Source: JBNRMR01 sp050309705 (lineage in GTDB: Bacteria; Bacillota; Clostridia; Christensenellales; UBA1750). From it: a DNA stretch of 46,966 nt. Of the stretch, positions 41,706 to 46,966 are shown in pieces; the first letter of the stretch is position 1; each line of letters starts with the position of its first letter. The stretch lies in assembly GCA_050309705.1 (NCBI GenBank), contig JBNRMR010000091.1, positions 1 through 46,966 on the forward strand, written 5' to 3'. Under the pieces are notes generated by a model. The model saw nothing but the letters and a program-made list of their open reading frames with translations. It ran no database searches and was not told the origin of the DNA. The position numbers were made by a program, and so were the translations under genes.

Positions 41706-42554
41706 CTAGCGCTTTGCCTTCTCTGCTTCGTTAAGCTGTTCTTTAATTATGCGGCCCTGCCTGAGCATTTCGCAAAGGGCCGTTTCATCTCTTTCGTCGA
41801 TGGCCTCTTTAAACTCTGTAAGCTTTGATATGAGCTGAGAAAGCTGCAATGAAAGAAAGTCCGTGTTGCAGAGGAAAAGTTCCGTCCACATCTTCTCGTG
41901 GAGCTTGGCCACCCGCGTCATGTCCCTGAAGCTGCCGGCGCTAAAGCCTCCGTGGCGCAGGGATGCCGGGTTTTGCACATAGGCGCTTGAAACGATATGG
42001 GCCATCTGCGACGTAAGGGCGATCATCTCATCATGCTTTTCCGGAGTGGCATATGTTATGCTGCCAAAGCCCAGCCGCAGGAAGAAAAGCTCAGCCAGAA
42101 GGCAATGGCTCTTTGATATATGTTCCGACGGCGTGAGTATCATGCTTGCGCCTTCAAACAGATTTTCGTCCGATGCGTCAAAGCCGAAGAACTCCCGGCC
42201 CGCCATGGGATGCCCACCGATATAGACTGCGTCCTTGCCGGAAAGCAGCGCCTCAATCTCGCTGCAGACTCTGCGCTTCACACCGCATATATCCACCAGC
42301 ATGCAGCCCGCAGGGATATCGCCTGCATTTTGCCGCACGAACTCCACCGCCGCCTTGGGATACAGCGCAATCAATATCATGTCCACGTTCTGGGGGATTT
42401 TTCGCACGCCCTCGTCGATGGCGCCGCAGCCCAGCGCCTTTTTCATCACTTCGTCGGACATGTCCCAGCCGGCCACGGTGTCGCCCGTTTTCGCCTTTAT
42501 TGCCTTGGCGAATGAGCCACCCATTAGCCCCAGCCCCACGATCAATACCTTCAT
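41706..42554 (-). CDS. tyrA: Prephenate dehydrogenase
   Basis: This 282-residue NAD-dependent enzyme converts prephenate to 4-hydroxyphenylpyruvate on the Tyr branch. The dinucleotide motif is GLGLMGGSFAKAI. The family motifs MLVDICGVKRRV, GGHPMAGREFFGF with the catalytic His, and LTSQMAHIVSSAY and GSFRDMTRVA are present. No C-terminal ACT domain is seen. The ATG follows GGAGG. It lies upstream of the attenuated promoter, so Tyr-branch expression may be partly independent of the leader control. Confidence 0.95.
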   Translation of the reverse strand: MKVLIVGLGLMGGSFAKAIKAKTGDTVAGWDMSDEVMKKALGCGAIDEGVRKIPQNVDMILIALYPKAAVEFVRQNAGDIPAGCMLVDICGVKRRVCSEIEALLSGKDAVYIGGHPMAGREFFGFDASDENLFEGASMILTPSEHISKSHCLLAELFFLRLGFGSITYATPEKHDEMIALTSQMAHIVSSAYVQNPASLRHGGFSAGSFRDMTRVAKLHEKMWTELFLCNTDFLSLQLSQLISKLTEFKEAIDERDETALCEMLRQGRIIKEQLNEAEKAKR

Positions 42555-42647
42555 TTAAACCTCCGGAAAAATCGAAGCAAGCAAGAGCCTGCTCAATTTC
42601 TGAATAAAATATTGCGTAACTTATGTGGTACGCCAGCGCTTTTGGGG

Positions 42648-42986
42648 CTACATGCTAACTATCCGATATCCCTTTTCGATATACGCCTTCATTCCCGCGT
42701 GGCCGGACATATCATCCAGCATGGCAAGGCCCAGAGCGGCGTTTTGCTCGTATACGCCCATAACCTTGGAGCAGGCCAGGCAAGCCCCTGCGATAATTCC
42801 CGCTTCCTTCGCCTTCTTATAAAGCGGGTTTCCCTCGGCCGCAAAAACTGGCGGCAGCTTCACCGATGCTCCCTCGAATATAATCCTCACTTCATTGCCG
42901 CCCGCAGCTAGATCCAGCGCGTTAAGCAAAACATGCTGAAAGCACATTTTCTCTCCCGTCATGCCGTAAAACAAAACTTTTTCCAT
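42648..42986 (-). CDS. DsrE-like small cytoplasmic protein
   Basis: This 112-residue protein resembles the DsrE/DsrF-like fold: MEKVLFYGMTGEKMCFQHVLLNALDLAAGGNEVRIIFEG, a turn, then AGACLACSKVMGV and a C-terminal YIEKGYRIVSM. A Cys-x-x-Cys pair is in the position where relatives carry a reactive Cys, but a sulfur-transfer role is only inferred. AGGAGC lies 5 nt before the ATG at 42986; the longer frame to 43082 has no site. It precedes tyrA by 93 bp on the same strand and could be in its transcript. Confidence 0.75.
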   Translation of the reverse strand: MEKVLFYGMTGEKMCFQHVLLNALDLAAGGNEVRIIFEGASVKLPPVFAAEGNPLYKKAKEAGIIAGACLACSKVMGVYEQNAALGLAMLDDMSGHAGMKAYIEKGYRIVSM

Positions 42987-43091
42987 GCTCCTGCTCCTTC
43001 CGCTTAAGTTTTCATCCATTTGCAGTATTATAGCATGACATCGCTCAACCGACAACCGTTGCTCTTGCCGATTCAAAAGCAAATAGTAGTT

Positions 43092-43904
43092 TTAGAAGCT
43101 TGTGGGAGACTTGCCGTGCCTTTCCTTAAACACCTTTAAGAAGTTGGACATTGAGTTGAACCCGCTTGCAAAGCAAATCTCCGTGACGGAAAGCCCGCTT
43201 GACCGCAAAAGCTTTTTTGCATAGTTAAGCTTCAGCGTCGTCAAGTAGCTGATATATGTTTGACCAGTCGCCTTTCGGAACATCTCGCTGAAATAATTGG
43301 GGTTTAAGTTTATCTCCCTTGCAGTTTCCGTCAATGTTGGGCTGTCTTTAAAGTTCAAATGCATATATAAAATTGCTTTTTGAACAGGTGTTTTAAGAGG
43401 CTCTTCTTTTTGGGGGTGAGGAATATCCATTCTTCTTAACATCCATATGAAAAGGCATTCCAGCAAATTGTGCATGTATTGCTTTTTATAAGCGTTGCCG
43501 CTGCCAAACTCATTGTACATCAGTTTTGCTATGGCAGTTACTTCTTCAAATTGCATTTGGTCAACATTAACGAACATGTTATTGTCTTCATTCAAAATGA
43601 CTTGAAGAAGCTCATCGGACAAAAGGCCCGCGCTGAACACCACATTATATAATTCCATCTTGCTGTCCACCCTAATTTCGTGAAAATCAGTAGGCCTTAA
43701 CAAGTATGCGCTCCCTCTTAGCATGGGATATTCTTTTCCATTCAAAACCTGTCTGCCGCTTCCGCTTAAAATTATTTCTATTTCGAAATATTCATGCCAG
43801 TGGTTTTTGAAGTCTTTGCTCAGTTCCCTTCTCGACACGGATATCTGCCAATTCTTGTCAACCCATTCTTGAGCTAAAAGATGCGGCCCTTCAATGTGAC
43901 CCAT
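43092..43904 (-). CDS. AraC-family transcriptional regulator
   Basis: This 270-residue regulator has an N-terminal cupin-like sensor domain (about residues 1-160; HWHEYFEIEIILSGSG, LLRPTDFHEI). A C-terminal pair of helix-turn-helix motifs follows (about 175-270; TLTETAREINLNPNYFSEMFRKATGQTYISYL, then LKLNYAKKLLRSSGLSVTEICFASGFNSMSNFLKVFKERHG). The start at 43904 follows GAGGTG; the frame could extend 10 codons. It is divergent from the GH2 mannosidase-like gene with a 200-bp gap, so control of that gene by a sugar is likely. Confidence 0.93.
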   Translation of the reverse strand: MGHIEGPHLLAQEWVDKNWQISVSRRELSKDFKNHWHEYFEIEIILSGSGRQVLNGKEYPMLRGSAYLLRPTDFHEIRVDSKMELYNVVFSAGLLSDELLQVILNEDNNMFVNVDQMQFEEVTAIAKLMYNEFGSGNAYKKQYMHNLLECLFIWMLRRMDIPHPQKEEPLKTPVQKAILYMHLNFKDSPTLTETAREINLNPNYFSEMFRKATGQTYISYLTTLKLNYAKKLLRSSGLSVTEICFASGFNSMSNFLKVFKERHGKSPTSF

Positions 43905-43922
43905 GAAAAACACCTCAGCAAT

Positions 43923-43950
43923 ATTATATTGCATTTTTTCGTTATTTCAA
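43923..43950 (-). promoter_or_regulatory. Promoter of the AraC-type gene
   Basis: On the minus strand, TTGAAA (43945-43950), a 16-bp spacer and a perfect TATAAT (43923-43928). The gene starts 18 bp later. Confidence 0.75.
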
Positions 43951-44105
43951 CCACAAATCTGAAATTAAGATATAATATGCTTAGTTTTTGGGAAGCAACT
44001 TTGCCTGGTTTTTGATAAAATGTGCTTTGTAGGATTCAGCTATATCACCTGCCTGCATTCAGCCGTCTGCGCGCAAAATTATGAAAAGAAAATGGAGGTT
44101 CAGTC

Positions 44106-46370
44106 ATGCAAAAGCACTCTTTAAACGGAAAATGGAAGCTTTATTTTTTCAGGGAACAGACAAAAAACATCGCAAGCCCAATTAAGCTGTACGATCAGGA
44201 CATTCCGGTAATTGAGGCGTCCGTTCCGGGGAATGTGGAGCTGGATCTATCAAGAGCAGGGTACCTCCCCTCTGATTTGTACAAGGGCGAGAACATTCTT
44301 GAGGTGCAAAAATATGAGGAATATGAATGGTGGTATGAAACTAAGTTTTCATCCCCCGAGAAATGTGGAGATAAAAAGATTTTGCTGCACTTTGAAGGTG
44401 TGGACTGCCTTGCTGAATATTGGCTGAACAACGAGAAGCTGGGCGAGTCAAAAAACATGTTTATTCCCGTGGAGTTTGACATAAGCAAAAGGCTAAAAAT
44501 AGATGGTGAAAATGTTCTGACCGTTCGCATTCGCTCCGCAGTGCTTGAAGCTTACCGGAATGAAACCCCCATGCACTCTCTTGCAAGCGGCTGGGACATG
44601 AACTTTGATTCGGTCAATTTCCGAAAGGCGCCTCACAGCTATGGCTGGGATATTATGCCGCGCGCTGTGACATCGGGCATTTGGCGCGATGTTTATCTGT
44701 CCGTAATGGATGATTATGAAGTTGCGCAGCTCTTTTACTATTGCACAAACGTAAGCTGCGGAAATGCCGATATTCGCTTTTGCTATGATTTAGATATGCT
44801 GCCAAGTGATAACATGCATTTGGAAATACAGGGCCGTTGCAAAGAGTCGTCATTTTCAGCAAAAGAACCCATGCGATTTAAAGCTGGCTATGTAAATGTA
44901 AAAATCGACAATCCCAAGCTTTGGTGGCCCTATGGCTACGGAGAGGCCAACCTGTATGAGACAGTCGTTAAGTTTTTCAAAGACGGCAAGTTGGTCGCAC
45001 AAAAGAGCATTAATGTTGGGATTAGAGCTGTGAAGCTTGTGCGCACAGACACTACCGACGGAAAAAACGGGAGTTTTTGTTTCCATATCAACGGCGTTCC
45101 TATTATGAGCAAGGGCTCTAACTGGGTTCCCATGGATGTATTCCACAGCCGAGACGCCGAGCGATACGAGAAGGCGCTGGAGCTAGTTAAGGATATTGGT
45201 TGCAACATTCTCCGCTGCTGGGGCGGCAACGTTTATGAGGACGCCGAGTTCTTTGACTTTTGCGACAAAAACGGCATTATGGTTTGGCAGGACTTTGCTA
45301 TGGCGTGCCACGCATACCCGCAAACGGAAGAATTTTTGCAGGCGATTCGCGAGGAAGCAACGGTCATAGTGAAGAAATACCGCAATCATCCGTCGATTGT
45401 TTTGTGGTCCGGCGACAATGAATGCGACGAGATGATTTTTCAATCGGGGGCAGACCCAAATAACAACAGGGTAACGAGGGAAGTATTGCCGCAGGTGATT
45501 AATTCAAATGATGTTGGGCGTCCTTACTTGGCTAGCTCGCCCTACATCGCGCCTGAAATATATGAGCAAAACCGCTTTGACATTATCCCCGAGGACCATC
45601 TGTGGGGACCCAGAGATTATTTTAAAAGCACATATTACACGATGTCAAAGGCGCATTTCATAAGTGAAATTGGCTATCATGGCTGCCCTTCACGAAAATC
45701 TTTGGAGAAATTTATTGACAAGGAGTTTTTGTGGCCTATAACGAATAATAAACAGTGGACTCTGCATTCGAGCGACCACAGAAACAGAGACCACCGCGTG
45801 CGCCTTATGGCAAAACAGATTAAGCAGCTATTTGGCAGCGTTCCCGAAAGCTTGGATGATTTCACATTCGCGTCTCAGGTTTCACAGGCGGAGGCGAAAA
45901 AGTTTTTTATCGAAAGCATAAGGGTGAACAGGCCGCGGAAAAGCGGTATTATATGGTGGAATTTGCTCGATGGCTGGCCGCAGATGTCCGACGCAGTTGT
46001 GGACTACTACTATGAAAAGAAGATTGCCTATGACTTTATCAAGCGTTCACAGCAGCCTTTTGCCATTGTGAGCAGTGAAATTGAAAGCTGGAAAGTTAAC
46101 ATCATTGCGTCAAATGACACGCTTAAAAAAATGTGCGGAACATATTCGGTAAAAAACATTGATACCGGTGAAATTCTGCTAAGCGGGGATTTCTGCGCCG
46201 AGGAAAACAGCAACACGCTTCTTGGGCGGATTCCCATCATGTATTCAGACAAGGGAATGCTGTTGATGGAATGGAATATTGGCGGCGAGCGCCACTTTAA
46301 TCACTACTTATACGGCGCCCCTGCATTCGATTTGGCGCAGTACAAATATTGGTACGGCCAAGTTAAGTAA
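44106..46370 (+). CDS. GH2-family beta-mannosidase-like glycoside hydrolase
   Basis: This 754-residue enzyme has no signal peptide. The N-terminal GH2 sugar-binding domain starts LNGKWKLYFF and contains VPGNVELDL and WWYETKF. The barrel carries the acid/base Glu439 in WSGDNECDE and the nucleophile Glu521 in FISEIGYHG. GWDIMPRAVTSGIWRDVYL and WNLLDGWPQMSDAVVDY match beta-mannosidases. It probably releases mannose from mannan-derived or N-glycan oligosaccharides inside the cell. GGAGG lies 7 nt before the ATG. It is flanked by a divergent AraC regulator and, downstream, by a sugar kinase gene, a plausible sugar-use unit. Confidence 0.9.
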   Translation: MQKHSLNGKWKLYFFREQTKNIASPIKLYDQDIPVIEASVPGNVELDLSRAGYLPSDLYKGENILEVQKYEEYEWWYETKFSSPEKCGDKKILLHFEGVDCLAEYWLNNEKLGESKNMFIPVEFDISKRLKIDGENVLTVRIRSAVLEAYRNETPMHSLASGWDMNFDSVNFRKAPHSYGWDIMPRAVTSGIWRDVYLSVMDDYEVAQLFYYCTNVSCGNADIRFCYDLDMLPSDNMHLEIQGRCKESSFSAKEPMRFKAGYVNVKIDNPKLWWPYGYGEANLYETVVKFFKDGKLVAQKSINVGIRAVKLVRTDTTDGKNGSFCFHINGVPIMSKGSNWVPMDVFHSRDAERYEKALELVKDIGCNILRCWGGNVYEDAEFFDFCDKNGIMVWQDFAMACHAYPQTEEFLQAIREEATVIVKKYRNHPSIVLWSGDNECDEMIFQSGADPNNNRVTREVLPQVINSNDVGRPYLASSPYIAPEIYEQNRFDIIPEDHLWGPRDYFKSTYYTMSKAHFISEIGYHGCPSRKSLEKFIDKEFLWPITNNKQWTLHSSDHRNRDHRVRLMAKQIKQLFGSVPESLDDFTFASQVSQAEAKKFFIESIRVNRPRKSGIIWWNLLDGWPQMSDAVVDYYYEKKIAYDFIKRSQQPFAIVSSEIESWKVNIIASNDTLKKMCGTYSVKNIDTGEILLSGDFCAEENSNTLLGRIPIMYSDKGMLLMEWNIGGERHFNHYLYGAPAFDLAQYKYWYGQVK

Positions 46371-46408
46371 AGCCAAAGATACTCCATATTCCCGCGTTTA
46401 CTTTTTGT

Positions 46409-46414
46409 TATAAT
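46409..46414 (+). promoter_or_regulatory. Possible promoter of the PfkB-type kinase gene
   Basis: TGTTATAAT (extended -10, perfect hexamer) is 74 bp before the start codon. No good -35 is visible. Confidence 0.5.
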
Positions 46415-46488
46415 ATACCCTATGGAATATTGACGGCTTGTTTGTGTGTTATGAACTATAACAAAATAAAGAGCATATGGAGAAAAAC

Positions 46489-46966
46489 ATGAAAGCATTA
46501 GTTTTTGGCGAAGCATTGTGGGATGTGTTCCCTGACGGCAAGAAGCTTGGCGGCGCACCTGTGAACTTTGCAGCGCATCTATCGCAGCTTGGTTCGCGTT
46601 CTTCCATTCTAACGGCTGTCGGGGATGATTCCCTTGGGCGTGAGCTTGTGCAAGAAGTTCTTGAATTAGGAATTGATACCGAATTTGTTTCTGTTTTGAG
46701 CGACAAACAGACAGGCGTCTGCAATGTGGTTTTGGACGGCGGCGAGCCTACCTACGAACTGATCGCCGGCGTTGCCTACGATTATATATCAGCGACAAAG
46801 GCTGTTTGTGAGAAAAGCTTTGACGCCTTATATTTTGGAACCCTTGCGCAGCGGTCTGATGTTTCGGCAAATACATTGCACGATCTGCTGAAAAACTGTC
46901 ATTTCAGGGAAGTTTTTTGTGATCTTAATCTTCGTCAAGAGTTTTATTCAAAGTCGACAATTCAAT
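46489..46966 (+). CDS. PfkB-family sugar kinase, partial (fructokinase-like)
   Basis: This gene runs off the end of the window; the first 159 codons are visible. The N-terminal ALVFGEALWDVFPDGKKLGGAPVNFAAHLSQLGSRSSILTAVGDDSLG carries the first PfkB motif, with GGAPVNFA typical of fructokinases. CDLNLRQEFY near the cut end matches the family's DxNxR region. It would phosphorylate a ketose such as fructose or mannose-derived sugar with ATP. It lies 118 bp after the GH2 gene, on the same strand; no terminator separates them. The catalytic GAGD motif is beyond the window. Confidence 0.88.
   Translation, partial: MKALVFGEALWDVFPDGKKLGGAPVNFAAHLSQLGSRSSILTAVGDDSLGRELVQEVLELGIDTEFVSVLSDKQTGVCNVVLDGGEPTYELIAGVAYDYISATKAVCEKSFDALYFGTLAQRSDVSANTLHDLLKNCHFREVFCDLNLRQEFYSKSTIQ

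Overview
The window looks like chromosomal DNA of a Clostridia-type member of the Bacillota. The supporting evidence is strong AAGGAGG-type ribosome binding sites, sigma-A promoters with 16-18 bp spacing, a T-box leader, a cobalamin riboswitch, many lipobox lipoproteins, the yqfC-yqfD-phoH-pgpH-ybeY-era block with two sporulation genes, and a c-di-AMP phosphodiesterase. I cannot name a species from the sequence alone.

Layout. 0.1-1.7 kb: a PLP aminotransferase under a T-box leader whose specifier reads best as a Tyr codon (UAC). 1.8-5.5 kb: a surface trigger-factor-like PPIase lipoprotein, a GlsB-type membrane protein, a diguanylate cyclase and a GH43 glycosidase. 5.7-7.3 kb: an initiator tRNA-fMet and a Gfo/Idh/MocA oxidoreductase. 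7.4-9.6 kb: a membrane protein with a C-terminal LuxR HTH, interrupted at a T7 run, followed by a small soluble LuxR-HTH protein. 10-12.7 kb: two lipoproteins flanking a trypsin-like (S1C) membrane protease; an in-frame TAA separates the protease from an intact zinc-ribbon tail. 12.7-13.8 kb: gene debris. 13.8-17.8 kb: DegV, a MerR regulator with a 19-bp-spacer operator promoter, a transposase remnant, tRNA-Ser(GGA) and uronate isomerase. 17.9-18.26 kb: three tandem 122-bp hairpin-rich repeats. 18.3-24.2 kb: secA and a btuFCD-type cobalamin ABC transporter under a cobalamin riboswitch. 24.2-31.2 kb: a long minus-strand housekeeping/sporulation operon (yqfC, yqfD, phoH, pgpH, ybeY, era) ending in a lipoprotein and a degenerate AroQ-like protein. 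31.3-33.6 kb: purC and a D,D-carboxypeptidase. 33.7-42.6 kb: a complete chorismate/Phe/Tyr pathway on the minus strand (tyrA, then aroB-aroA-aroC-aroKE fusion-aroF-pheA-aroD). 42.6-47 kb: a small DsrE-like protein, an AraC regulator, a GH2 beta-mannosidase-like enzyme and a truncated PfkB sugar kinase.

The most notable signal lies in the 350-bp gap between tyrA and aroB. A promoter is followed by a 39-codon ORF with a ribosome binding site. Its centre has 10 Phe/Tyr codons in 16, and it is followed by mutually exclusive RNA pairings and a 13-bp terminator just upstream of aroB. This has all the parts of a ribosome-stalling (trp/pheA-type) attenuator controlling the whole aromatic operon, which would be unusual in a Firmicute, where T-boxes or TRAP usually do this job. 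Together with the Tyr-type T-box on the aminotransferase, it suggests that this organism senses aromatic amino acid charging in two different ways.
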